From Gammaproteobacteria bacterium UBA5109 (GTDB taxonomy: Bacteria; Pseudomonadota; Gammaproteobacteria; Pseudomonadales; Pseudohongiellaceae), in assembly GCA_002414385.1 (NCBI GenBank), contig DHZH01000006.1:62001-126000 (forward strand): a stretch of 64,000 nt of DNA, read 5' to 3'. Position numbers and translations under genes: made by a program. This document shows, piece after piece, positions 41,792 through 50,362 of this stretch. Under the pieces are notes generated by a model that saw only the letters and a list, made by a program, of their open reading frames with translations, did no database searches and was not told where the DNA came from. Numbering within the stretch: the first letter of the stretch is position 1; each line of letters starts with the position of its first letter.

Positions 41792-41915
41792 GACAGTTCT
41801 TCTTTTTTTGACTGATTACATGCAATCTACCGCAGTGAGCAGCACAGCTCAACGCATAATTCCGTAACAGGGTGTCGAGAGATGACTGCTTTGATCAAGC
41901 GCAAATCAAGCTACA

Positions 41916-42830
41916 TTAAAGCAGGCTGGAGAGAGCATCGTGCAGGTTTTCGTACTGAAATTTAAAACCTGCCTGCAGTAAACGTTCGGGATACACGTGC
42001 TGCCCGGACAGCAGTAAGGTTTCGCCCATTTCGCCGAACATGATTTTCACAACCAATGCGGGTAAGGGAAACAGGCTGGGGCGATGCATGACCTTGCCGA
42101 CAGTTTTGCTGAAGGTGGCATTGTTGACCGCATTGGGACTTGAAAGGTTGTAAGCACCACTGCATTTATCGTTGTGTAGAAGGAACTCTATGGCGCTGAC
42201 CTCATCCTGCAGATGAATCCAGCTCATGTATTGCTGGCCATTACCGATTTTGCCGCCAACAAAAAGCCGGAAAGGCAGAAGCATCTGGGGCAGGGCACCA
42301 CGGTCTTTGTCCAGCACCACTGCTGTCCGGATACAGCATAAACGGGTGCCGAGCGTTTCAATCTGCTGTGCCGCCATCTCCCAGTCCCGGCATAGTTCAT
42401 GAGTGAATTCCTGCTGCGGGGCCGCATCTTCGGTCAGCAAGGTTTCATCCTGGCTGCCGTAGTAACCAATGGCAGAACCGTTAATCATGACTTGCGGTGG
42501 CCGAGGCAACTCGCCCAGTTTGCTGACAAGTTTTTTGGTCAGGTCAATACGACTGTGATAAATCTTCAGCTTCTGTTTTTCTGACCAGCGTTTGTCGCCG
42601 ATACCTTCACCGGCAAGATTCACCACGACATCAAAGTGGGCATCCGGCTTGATCTCATCAATATCTTCAAGCCAGTCGATCTGCTCCGGTAAGTCCTTGC
42701 GGTGTTTATCAGGATTTCTGCTAAGAATGGTAATCCGGTAGTCGTCTGCCTTCAGCAGTCGCCTGGCCAGGGTCGAACCAATCAATCCGGTGCCGCCGGT
42801 TATCAACAGCTTTTGCTTCATGGAATTCAT
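41916..42830 (-). CDS. TIGR01777 family NAD(P)-dependent epimerase (YfcH/SDR39U1-like)
   Basis: 304 residues. The Rossmann motif TGGTGLIGSTLARRLL, then VVNLAGEGIGDKRWSEKQK, INGSAIGYYGSQDE and a C-terminal DUF1731 region (LFPLPALVVKIMFGEMGETL, ending NLHDALSSLL) identify the family. The exact reaction is unknown. Homologues are often near photolyase or division genes. It sits 9 bp downstream of apbE on the same strand, so the two are probably one transcript. Confidence 0.92.
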   Translation of the reverse strand: MNSMKQKLLITGGTGLIGSTLARRLLKADDYRITILSRNPDKHRKDLPEQIDWLEDIDEIKPDAHFDVVVNLAGEGIGDKRWSEKQKLKIYHSRIDLTKKLVSKLGELPRPPQVMINGSAIGYYGSQDETLLTEDAAPQQEFTHELCRDWEMAAQQIETLGTRLCCIRTAVVLDKDRGALPQMLLPFRLFVGGKIGNGQQYMSWIHLQDEVSAIEFLLHNDKCSGAYNLSSPNAVNNATFSKTVGKVMHRPSLFPLPALVVKIMFGEMGETLLLSGQHVYPERLLQAGFKFQYENLHDALSSLL

Positions 42831-42839
42831 GCGACCAGC

Positions 42840-43871
42840 TTATTGGCTGGGATTATCTTCTGCAACAAGGAATTCAGAAAAAGCTGGTGAATAACTTTCC
42901 AGCAACTGGCCACCTGAGTCCCGCAGAAAATAGGCCGCTATCATGTTTTCTTCTGCCAACAGCATTGCGGCGTTTTCACCCATGACACTGAATGCCGTCG
43001 CCAGGGCATCTGCTCTTGCGGCATTCTCAGTGATGACCGTGACCGAGACCAGGTCGTGGGAAACCGGCCAGCCAGTGCGCGGATCAATGGTATGCGAATA
43101 GCGTTCACCATTGAGGGTAAAGAAGTTGCGGTAATCACCCGAGCTGGCGATAGCGGCGTCACCTACGGCAATGATTCGCTGTACCTGGCGCGCAGACAGT
43201 TCAGACTCAGGGTTTTCGATCGCGATGCGCCAGGGATTCCCCTCAAGGTTCAAACCGCCTGTGCGCAGTTCGCCACCAATTTCCACCAGGTAATTGTCGA
43301 TACCTGCTGTTTCCAGCAAGTCGGCAATGCGATCAACCGCATATCCTTTGGCAACAGCAGAAAGGTCGAGGGCGACATCACGGGTCTTCATGACAGCCTG
43401 CTGCTGTGGATCAAGACGTATATGCTGATATCCGATATTGGGTAGCAGGGTGTCAATCTCGGCAGCTTCAGGCAGCAAGTCATTGGCCGGAATTGGCGGG
43501 CCAAAGCCCCAGAGATTGACCAGCGGGCCAACGCTGATATCAAAAGCGCCATCGCTCAGCTGTGAAATTTCCTGGCTCAGGCTTATTACTTCAAAGAGGG
43601 CCGGTGAGACTTCAAGCCAGGTGTTCAGTTCCGCGCGGTTGAGCTGCATCAGTTCGGAGTCGTCCCGGTAGGTGGACATGCTGTTCTCTATACTTTCCAG
43701 CAGTGATGAAATTGCATCAGCAGAAACAGTGCTTTCAGACACAACACTGAGGGTATATGTGGTCCCCATGGTATTGCCGCTGAGTTGCAGCATTTGTTCT
43801 GCCGGGGCATCACCACAATTGACTAGCAGCAGACAGGCTGCAAGCAGGACTGTTTTGGCTATCAGTTTCAT
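42840..43871 (-). CDS. apbE: ApbE, FAD:protein FMN transferase (lipoprotein)
   Basis: 343 residues with a lipobox LLLVNC near residue 19. Family motifs are GNTMGTTYTLSV, MSTYRDDSELMQLN, FDISVGPLVNLWGFG, DLSAVAKGYAVDRI, LVEIGGELRTGG and YSHTIDPRTGWPVSH. It attaches FMN through a phosphoester to Thr or Ser of periplasmic or membrane proteins such as NqrB/NqrC and RnfG. No target gene is nearby. It is transcribed with the TIGR01777 gene downstream. Confidence 0.95.
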   Translation of the reverse strand: MKLIAKTVLLAACLLLVNCGDAPAEQMLQLSGNTMGTTYTLSVVSESTVSADAISSLLESIENSMSTYRDDSELMQLNRAELNTWLEVSPALFEVISLSQEISQLSDGAFDISVGPLVNLWGFGPPIPANDLLPEAAEIDTLLPNIGYQHIRLDPQQQAVMKTRDVALDLSAVAKGYAVDRIADLLETAGIDNYLVEIGGELRTGGLNLEGNPWRIAIENPESELSARQVQRIIAVGDAAIASSGDYRNFFTLNGERYSHTIDPRTGWPVSHDLVSVTVITENAARADALATAFSVMGENAAMLLAEENMIAAYFLRDSGGQLLESYSPAFSEFLVAEDNPSQ

Positions 43872-43973
43872 AAGTTGGGTGCCAAGCGCATGTTGGGCTT
43901 ACAGGATATCAGGTGGCCTTTATTATGTAGCAAGCTAGTAAAAGCCCTGGTGAAATTCATGCTGAGTATTTTT

Positions 43974-44687
43974 TTATGGAGAGCAATTATTCATGGCTTG
44001 CTGTAACTCCAGGAAAAGCCTTTCCTGAAGATTGTCACGACTGACATCCAGGCGATGTATCTGTCCGGATTCAACGGTGAAACCAACCTGGTAGTCAAGG
44101 GCCTGCATGCTCTCAAATTGTGCATTCATGGCAGAGCGCCAGGTCGGGTCCTGATCACCGACATGCATGAAAATACAGATATCGGCAAGGGCTGCGAATT
44201 GCTCATTGTTATTGTTGCCAAGCAAGCCTGGGTAACCGGTCAGTGAACGTACATACTGCGGATACAGTGAGGCGATGTGAAATGCGCTGAGACCACCATT
44301 GGAGTGGCCGGTGATATGTAATTTATTCTCCGCGACCGGGTAAGTCTCTAGAATATATTCAATGAATTCAGGGAAAACCTGGTCTCCGCCCCGGAAGAAC
44401 AGCATGCCATCAGGAGCAGAAGGACTGATAACAATATAACCGTCCCTTTCAGCGGGTTGACGCCAGTCTGATTCTGTACTGCTGACGACAATGCGCCAGC
44501 TTTGCGGACCACCGGGGAAATGCAGAATCGTCGGGTAGCGCTGCGCCGGGTCATAATTGTCCGGTAATATAACCCGGTAGCGCAATTCCAGTCCGTTAAA
44601 GTTACGGGTTTCTTCCAGAACTTCTGCCTGTGCCGGGATTGCCAGCAGGCCTGCCAGAATCAAACTGATAATACGCATGGCAGGCAT
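43974..44687 (-). CDS. Exported alpha/beta hydrolase (esterase/depolymerase-like)
   Basis: About 237 residues. An ATG at 44687 is preferred over the TTG at 44693. The signal peptide ends IPAQAE. The oxyanion region is ILHFPGGPQSW, the nucleophile lies in HITGHSNGGLSAFH (Ser), and candidate catalytic acid and base lie in HVGDQDPTW and SGQIHRLDV. It resembles the small polyhydroxybutyrate depolymerase/feruloyl esterase group. It begins just after the M3 peptidase stop, so the pair is cotranscribed. Confidence 0.85.
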   Translation of the reverse strand: MPAMRIISLILAGLLAIPAQAEVLEETRNFNGLELRYRVILPDNYDPAQRYPTILHFPGGPQSWRIVVSSTESDWRQPAERDGYIVISPSAPDGMLFFRGGDQVFPEFIEYILETYPVAENKLHITGHSNGGLSAFHIASLYPQYVRSLTGYPGLLGNNNNEQFAALADICIFMHVGDQDPTWRSAMNAQFESMQALDYQVGFTVESGQIHRLDVSRDNLQERLFLELQQAMNNCSP

Positions 44688-44693
44688 CGGCAA

Positions 44694-46559
44694 TTAACCC
44701 TGGGCGTCCAGAATGGCTTCAATGCGGTCCATCAGAGAAACCATGCGCCGAATTACCGGTTCATAAGCTTCTGCCTGGGTCATGTCCAGGCCTGCTTCGT
44801 TAAGCAGAATATTATGCGGGTAATCTGAACCACCGGCACGCAGCACATCAAGAAAGTCATCACGCACCTGCACATCTCCGGCGAGGAACTTTTCTGCAAA
44901 CCAGGCAGCGCCAGTGATACTGGTGGCATACTGGAATACATAAAAGTCCAGGTAGAAATGAGGAATATATGCCCATTCCACGGCATAGGCGTCGTCGATG
45001 GTCAGTACGCCTTCATCATGGCCGTGATAGCGTTTTAGTAGATCTCCATATATTTCACTTAGCGATGACCCGGTCAACGGCTCACCGCTTTCAACAGTTT
45101 CATGAATCTCCAGCTCAAACTCGGCAAACATGGTCTGTCGGTAGAAAGTCCCGCGAATGCTTTCCAGTGCATTGCCCAGGTAATAGAGGCGTTCTTCATC
45201 CGTCTGGGCATTGGCAATCATGTATTCTTCCAGCAGGATTTCATTAATGGTGGATGCCATCTCTGCAGTGAAAGTTGAGTAATCAGCCGTTTCCCAGGGG
45301 TTATCCTGTTTCGCCAGCATGGTATGCACAGCATGTCCCCATTCATGGGCAAAGGTAGACAGCGAATTGTAATCATCATTGTGGTTAAGCAGGATATAGG
45401 GATGGACATCATAGGCTCCACCACTCATATAGGCTCCGGATCGTTTACCTGCCTGCGGATGACTGTGCATCCAGTCCTGTGCCAGACCTTCCTCCAACAA
45501 GCCCAGGTACTCATCGCCAAAGGGGCGTAATGCTTCAAAAGTTATTTCCTTGGAGCGTTCAATACCAAACTCACCGGTTTCTACTTCCACCAGTGGCGGA
45601 TAAATATCGTAGTAACGCAAATCCTCCACGCCCAACATGCGACCCCGCAGTTCCAGATAACGATGGAAGATCGGCAGGGCATCGTTTACCTGGGCGACCA
45701 GTTGCGTATAGATTTCCGGTGGCAGACCATCAGCAAACAGGTTTTGCTGTAAAACCGAGTCGTAGTTTCGCGCCCGTGCAGAAAAAACATTGGCCTGAAC
45801 TTCACCGGCCAATGTTGCGCCCATACCATCTGCATACTGTTGCCAGGTGTCCCAGAAAGTATCGAATACCAGCTTGCGGTCGTCGCGGTTTTCAACGCCA
45901 CGGTAAAAGGTGTAACCGGCCTGGGTCAGTTCGGCTTCTTCACCGTCACTCAGTGTCACCGTTGGCCAGGGAATGTCGGCATTGGCATACATCTGATAAA
46001 TCTGTTGTGGTGAGGACATCATCATGGAGGCCTGTGCCAGGATTTCTTCGGTACGCTCATCCAGGGTATAGGGAGCCATGCGCAGTATGTCCTGCAGCAT
46101 GAATTCAAAGTCGGCCAGTGCCGGTTCTTCATCGATATAGCGATTTACGGTTTCGGTGCCAACTGACAGAATTTCAGGATTCAGCCAGGAAGTTGCTTCG
46201 CCCCAGTTGGTGTATAACTGCATGGCGCGACCGAAGCGGGTCTGTTCTTCGGCCACACGCTGGTCAGCATCACGGCGTAAATTGGTATATATATACATCC
46301 GTGTCAGTTCTTTATAGGAATCGGAAATAAAACCCAGCGCCTCACTCATGGATTGGGCGCTGTCACCGAGTGTGCCACGATAATCATCAACATCCTGCAG
46401 GCGGTTCTGCAGATCTGTGAAAGCTGCCTCCCAGTCATCAACGGAGGCATACAGATCTGTCAGGTCCCATTCATAGCGTTCAGGTTCGGATTCCTGGGCA
46501 CAGGCAGTCAGTGCAGGTAAAACAAGTAAAAAGGAAAGTATAAAAGTTGCGATTCGCAT
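44694..46559 (-). CDS. M3 oligoendopeptidase F-like lipoprotein
   Basis: About 621 residues from the ATG at 46559, which has GAGG at good spacing and gives a lipoprotein signal (PALTAC lipobox); an earlier ATG at 46574 is possible. The zinc site is STFAHEWGHAVHTML (HExxH), with the distal Glu in AEMASTINEILLEE. The N-terminal part begins RYEWDLTDLYASVDDW, the PepF start. Being lipid anchored, it would cleave oligopeptides in the periplasm or at the outer membrane, unlike cytoplasmic PepF. It is upstream of the esterase in one unit. Confidence 0.92.
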   Translation of the reverse strand: MRIATFILSFLLVLPALTACAQESEPERYEWDLTDLYASVDDWEAAFTDLQNRLQDVDDYRGTLGDSAQSMSEALGFISDSYKELTRMYIYTNLRRDADQRVAEEQTRFGRAMQLYTNWGEATSWLNPEILSVGTETVNRYIDEEPALADFEFMLQDILRMAPYTLDERTEEILAQASMMMSSPQQIYQMYANADIPWPTVTLSDGEEAELTQAGYTFYRGVENRDDRKLVFDTFWDTWQQYADGMGATLAGEVQANVFSARARNYDSVLQQNLFADGLPPEIYTQLVAQVNDALPIFHRYLELRGRMLGVEDLRYYDIYPPLVEVETGEFGIERSKEITFEALRPFGDEYLGLLEEGLAQDWMHSHPQAGKRSGAYMSGGAYDVHPYILLNHNDDYNSLSTFAHEWGHAVHTMLAKQDNPWETADYSTFTAEMASTINEILLEEYMIANAQTDEERLYYLGNALESIRGTFYRQTMFAEFELEIHETVESGEPLTGSSLSEIYGDLLKRYHGHDEGVLTIDDAYAVEWAYIPHFYLDFYVFQYATSITGAAWFAEKFLAGDVQVRDDFLDVLRAGGSDYPHNILLNEAGLDMTQAEAYEPVIRRMVSLMDRIEAILDAQG

Positions 46560-46657
46560 CAAAGAGATCCTCATCTGATTGACTAAGATGGAGACATTAA
46601 AGCACAAGTTTAAAGTTGTGTTGAAGAGAAAGCCCTGCTAAAGCATACTCATTGCCT

Positions 46658-47842
46658 ATGACAAGACAGCGCCTGATATTTGCTACCTTCCTGCTGGTCT
46701 GCCTGGCTGGGCTGTGGTTCCTGCGCGCCCAGTTGACCCAGGAAAGGCCGCAGGTCACACGACTGGAAGCCCGTCCGGAGCTGCTGGATGATGCCGAACC
46801 GGTCATAGAGCTGAGTGCTGCTGAAGATGATCAGCCAGAGGCGCTTGAACCAACTGAGCGGCCAGCCACCACACTGGAGCGCATGGAAATGGAAGTCGCG
46901 GCCATCAGCGAAGCCCCGCCAGCGGATTTTTCCTGTAACCAGGCACCAGTGCGGGAAGTCACCGAGAGTACGGGGCCGCGGATCTATCAATGGCGTGATG
47001 AAAACGGCCGGCTGCATTTTGGAGATTCGCCCCCGCCCGGGATCGTGACCACCGAGTTTGATGCCAGACAAGCGACAACACTTGATTATTTCCAGCTGCA
47101 GGTTGAATTTCGGGGTGGCAGCTCAGTACCCTATTTCCGTGGTCAGATTCAGGCACAGGCCAACAGCATGTATGAAATTCTGGCAGATCTGCTCGGCGAA
47201 GACCGTCTCAAACAGGTTGAACTGAATGTTATCGTGTTCAGTGATAATTCCAGCTATCGCGAATATGCCAACAGTGTGGGTGGTGCCGCACTTGCCAATG
47301 CCGGCGGCTTTTACAGCAATGCCAGCAACGAGGCAGTTACCTTTCTATATGACAGTGAAGAACAGACACTGGAAGTCAGTCGGCACGAGGCGGCTCATGT
47401 CATTCTCAATGGCCTGCTGGCAACCGGACCACTGTGGTTGCATGAAGGCATGGCAGAGTATTTCGAGCAGTTATCAATACAGCAGCAGCTGACCCGGATT
47501 GCGCCCAATGACGATTGGCTGATACTGGCAAGAAATGCTGTAGAAACAGGTTATATGAGCAACCTGCAGGATTTCCTCGACGCTACCCCGGAACAGTGGC
47601 GCAGTGGAGAAGAAGCCATGAATTATGCCCTGGGCTGGAGCCTGGTATATTTCATGTTAAGCAATAATGATGGTCGTCGAGCGCTGACGGCATTGTTACA
47701 ACAGACTGCCGATGCCTATTGCACAGCGATCAGTTCGGTTCCACCTTTAAGCCAGGCCTATCCCGGCGGGCTGACGGAATTGCAGGAAGATTTTTTCGCC
47801 TGGCTGATGGATGATTCCCTGAAACGATCCCATAACTATTAA
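46658..47842 (+). CDS. Membrane-anchored DUF4124 plus HExxH peptidase-like protein
   Basis: About 394 residues from the ATG at 46658. One N-terminal span (LIFATFLLVCLAGLWFL) is followed by a low-complexity acidic linker. A DUF4124 motif occurs near residues 105-125 (IYQWRDENGRLHFGDSPPPG). The C-terminal domain carries VSRHEAAHVILN (HExxH), LWLHEGMAEYFE and a helical tail, as in MA-clan peptidases of the DUF1570 sort. Zinc ligands His, His and Glu appear intact. Fusion of DUF4124 to a metallopeptidase suggests a periplasmic enzyme acting on the envelope. It is divergent from the M3 lipoprotein gene. Confidence 0.82.
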   Translation: MTRQRLIFATFLLVCLAGLWFLRAQLTQERPQVTRLEARPELLDDAEPVIELSAAEDDQPEALEPTERPATTLERMEMEVAAISEAPPADFSCNQAPVREVTESTGPRIYQWRDENGRLHFGDSPPPGIVTTEFDARQATTLDYFQLQVEFRGGSSVPYFRGQIQAQANSMYEILADLLGEDRLKQVELNVIVFSDNSSYREYANSVGGAALANAGGFYSNASNEAVTFLYDSEEQTLEVSRHEAAHVILNGLLATGPLWLHEGMAEYFEQLSIQQQLTRIAPNDDWLILARNAVETGYMSNLQDFLDATPEQWRSGEEAMNYALGWSLVYFMLSNNDGRRALTALLQQTADAYCTAISSVPPLSQAYPGGLTELQEDFFAWLMDDSLKRSHNY

Positions 47843-48032
47843 AGCGACTGCTCAAGGCAAGCCAGCAGGTCATTTTTAGAGGGGAACAACAATCTATTAG
47901 AGCAGGCTGGTGCCGGGATTAACCACTGATAGTAGTTCAGTTAAAGACCGGGACCTCCACTCAGGTAAACCTATTTACGGATTCTGCGTTAATAAAGGTA
48001 ATACTTACTTTTGAATAACGCAGGAGAGAAAA

Positions 48033-48449
48033 ATGAAGATACCTCACTTGTTACTGGGTGTTTCTGTATTGATTGCCAGCAGCGGATTAACTGTCATGAG
48101 CGTGCAGGCGCAGGATGAAACAGCACAGGAAGAACGCCGCGCAGCATTTGCAGAGCGCAGAGAGGAAAGACAGGCTGAATATGCTGAACGCTGGGCAGCA
48201 CTGGTGGATGCCAACCCAATGGTGGCTGAAGAAATTGAAGCCCTTCGGGCTGAACGCCAGGCTGCCGAGGAACAGCGCCGTGCCGAATTCGCTGCCAAAT
48301 ACCCAAACCTGGCTCAGGCCCTGGAAGAAGAATCATTTGACCGGCGGCTTCTGGCCGGACCGGAAGGCCCATCCCGTTTTGAAGGCATGGAACGAAGAAG
48401 AAGCGAGGCGGCTCGAGGCTCGCGTCGAGGAAACGGACCGCGTCGCTAG
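48033..48449 (+). CDS. Exported charged Arg/Glu/Ala-rich helical protein
   Basis: 138 residues with a signal peptide (cleavage after VQAQ). The mature part is almost all Ala, Glu and Arg with long predicted helices (AEYAERWAALVDANPMVAEE, then ALRAERQAAEEQRRAEFAAK). It resembles Spy/CpxP- or DUF3106-type periplasmic helical proteins in composition, though I cannot assign a family. It precedes the ECF sigma gene by 8 bp, with AGGAGAG before its ATG, and so is probably the first gene of the sigma operon. Confidence 0.72.
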   Translation: MKIPHLLLGVSVLIASSGLTVMSVQAQDETAQEERRAAFAERREERQAEYAERWAALVDANPMVAEEIEALRAERQAAEEQRRAEFAAKYPNLAQALEEESFDRRLLAGPEGPSRFEGMERRRSEAARGSRRGNGPRR

Positions 48450-48457
48450 GTTGAATT

Positions 48458-49111
48458 ATGCTGATAACACTCCAGTCCTATGACAGGTATTTTTCCCTGA
48501 GCTATGATGACTCCCGCAGGCAGCCCGATACAGGGAGCAAAACAGGGAGTGAGCCACTGGAAAATTCACAGGCACTGGGTAAATTTCTGTCCGGCGTAGA
48601 GAGACGGGCTTTTCGCCGGGCACAAATTGCCACCGGTGACAGCGATGAAGCACTGGATATTGTCCAGGATGCCATGTTTTCTCTGGCAAAAAAATATGCC
48701 AGCAAGACGCCGGAAGACTGGAAACTGTTATTTCAGCGAATTTTAAGCCGTCGAATTATTGACTGGCATCGACACAACAAAGTACGTCGGCGACTGGGCA
48801 TCTGGTTTGGAAATGATGATCCTGGTCATGACAATTCTGGCAATGAGAAAAATCGTTCAGTTATTGTTGATGTCGAAGACGAACAGGGAAGAAGCCCGGA
48901 GCAGGAAACCGAGACCGGGCAGGCAATTGATAAACTTGAGGGATTGCTGCAGCAACTGCCACCGAAGCAACAGCAGGTGTTTTTACTGCGAGCCTGGGAA
49001 GGATTGAATGAAAAAGAAACTGCAAAAGTCATGGCATGTTCGGTGGGGACGGTGAAAACCCATTACTCACGTGCCCGAACTTTTCTGAAAGCAAAATTGC
49101 AGGAAGTGTAA
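48458..49111 (+). CDS. ECF-type sigma-70 factor
   Basis: 217 residues. Region 2 reads RRAFRRAQIATGDSDEALDI then VQDAMFSLAKKYASKTPEDW, and region 4 reads LQQLPPKQQQVFLLRAWEGL then AKVMACSVGTVKTHYSRA. An unusually long acidic linker (NDDPGHDNSGNEKNRSVIVD) separates them. The N-terminal 40 residues before region 2 are extra. The next gene encodes a membrane protein of the type found after such sigma genes. Flanking charged exported proteins may be sensors or targets. Confidence 0.9.
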   Translation: MLITLQSYDRYFSLSYDDSRRQPDTGSKTGSEPLENSQALGKFLSGVERRAFRRAQIATGDSDEALDIVQDAMFSLAKKYASKTPEDWKLLFQRILSRRIIDWHRHNKVRRRLGIWFGNDDPGHDNSGNEKNRSVIVDVEDEQGRSPEQETETGQAIDKLEGLLQQLPPKQQQVFLLRAWEGLNEKETAKVMACSVGTVKTHYSRARTFLKAKLQEV

Positions 49112-49112
49112 G

Positions 49113-49469
49113 ATGACAAGCAACGAATCAGATCAGAAATTGCTCAGGGACATTAATCATGAGCTGGATCGCAGTTGCGATCGGCTTGATGCTGCGACCC
49201 TGTCACAACTGAACCGTATCCGTCATGAAGCAATGGCAGTTTCCGGCCAGACTTTTACGCCCTGGCGGGTTTTTGCTGCCTCGACCTTAACTGCCTGTGC
49301 ACTGGTACTGGCGGTGAATTTTTACCTTAATCCTGCAGACACTGGCTCTACTGAAGAGCTGGCCCTGTCGGAACTTGAAGCAATGGAAGTACTCAGTGCC
49401 GATGAAAGTCTGGAATTTTATGAAGATATCGATTTTTACCAATGGCTGAGCATGAATAATGAACTGTAG
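49113..49469 (+). CDS. Membrane protein, likely anti-sigma partner (DUF3619-like)
   Basis: 118 residues. The N-terminal cytoplasmic helix reads LLRDINHELDRSCDRLDAAT. One membrane span follows (VFAASTLTACALVLAVNFYL), and the periplasmic tail is acidic and ends YEDIDFYQWLSMNNEL. The short N-terminal helix plus span resembles DUF3619 proteins that follow sigma genes. It begins 1 bp after the sigma stop and overlaps the next gene by 11 bp. A role in sequestering the sigma factor is inferred from layout only. Confidence 0.75.
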   Translation: MTSNESDQKLLRDINHELDRSCDRLDAATLSQLNRIRHEAMAVSGQTFTPWRVFAASTLTACALVLAVNFYLNPADTGSTEELALSELEAMEVLSADESLEFYEDIDFYQWLSMNNEL

Positions 49470-49956
49470 AAATTTACTGCTCTCGCTGCTGCTTATACTG
49501 GTGACTTTACCGTCCCAGGCACAGCCTCCGCCTCAATCCGGTCCGGAACTGGAATCACTGGATCCGGAACAGCGTCGCATGCTTGAACATTTTGAACGTA
49601 GCTGGGAGGAAATGCCGCCGGAGCGCAAGCAACGGGTGCTGCGCAATATGCGTCGCTGGCAGGAAATGCCGCAGGAACAACGTGAACGAATCCGGCAGCG
49701 CGGACGGGAGTTCTCCCGTCACGATGAAGAACGTCGCCAGCGCATTCGCAACAACTTTGAAAATTTCAGCAATTTGCCGGAAGCGGAACGCCGGGATATC
49801 CGCCAGAGTTTCCGCCGCTTTCAGGAGTTACCCGAAGATCGCCGCCGGGCACTGTTTGAAGAATTTCAGCGTCGCCAGCAAGATGCTGAGCCACGCCGAC
49901 CCTCTGTTCAGGATGAAAGTCCGGAAGTTAATGAGACCGGTACTGCTGAAGAATAA
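49459..49956 (+). CDS. DUF3106 exported protein
   Basis: 165 residues with a signal peptide ending LPSQAQ. DUF3106-like repeats follow: LDPEQRRMLEHFERSWEEMP, then RRWQEMPQEQRERIRQRGRE, then FSNLPEAERRDIRQSFRRFQ and ELPEDRRRALFEEFQRRQ. Each unit of roughly 25 residues has a Leu/Met-Pro-Glu turn and a basic helix. Such proteins are periplasmic and highly charged, and their job is unknown. It overlaps the anti-sigma-like gene and closes the sigma operon. Confidence 0.85.
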   Translation: MNCRNLLLSLLLILVTLPSQAQPPPQSGPELESLDPEQRRMLEHFERSWEEMPPERKQRVLRNMRRWQEMPQEQRERIRQRGREFSRHDEERRQRIRNNFENFSNLPEAERRDIRQSFRRFQELPEDRRRALFEEFQRRQQDAEPRRPSVQDESPEVNETGTAEE

Positions 49957-50016
49957 AACGCAGTATTTTCATTAATTGTATTTGCAGTTTATTTTTTTAC
50001 GACTAGAATCAAGCTC

Positions 50017-50298
50017 ATGTTACGTTTTTCGTCAAAACTGTTAGTAGTTTGGCTACTGTCACTCAGTCTCCTGGGTGTTCAGCTGGTGCAGCATTCAGCC
50101 TTGCACGATCACACACAGCATGTGGTCGATTGCGCGCTGTGTCATTTTGACAACCATGGCCATGCGCTTCCGCTTGCCAATATTGCGCCTGATTTTGGCA
50201 AAACTGATACTGAAAAAGTCAGCTATCAACAGAGCTTTACGCTTTCCCTTCAATACAACCCTTATCAGGGACGATCTCCCCCAACTTTCTTTATCTGA
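50017..50298 (+). CDS. DUF2946-like metal-associated exported protein
   Basis: 93 residues with a signal or anchor segment (LLVVWLLSLSLLGVQLVQHS), then a histidine/cysteine-rich stretch HDHTQHVVDCALCHFDNHGH and an end QGRSPPTFFI, the usual DUF2946 layout. The His/Cys cluster could bind zinc or copper. DUF2946 genes are often next to metal-regulated TonB receptors, and here the next gene (64 bp on) is a His/acid-rich receptor, which supports a shared metal role. Confidence 0.78.
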   Translation: MLRFSSKLLVVWLLSLSLLGVQLVQHSALHDHTQHVVDCALCHFDNHGHALPLANIAPDFGKTDTEKVSYQQSFTLSLQYNPYQGRSPPTFFI

Positions 50299-50362
50299 CA
50301 AGTTAATCTCGACCGCTTTTTCTAAAAGCGTTTAGTTTTTGTTGTAGATAAAGGAATTCAAA

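Noticed and set aside
45479..46102. 207-residue plus-strand ORF opposite the M3 peptidase
   Set aside because: Arg/Pro/His-rich antisense shadow; the minus-strand gene has full zinc-peptidase motifs.
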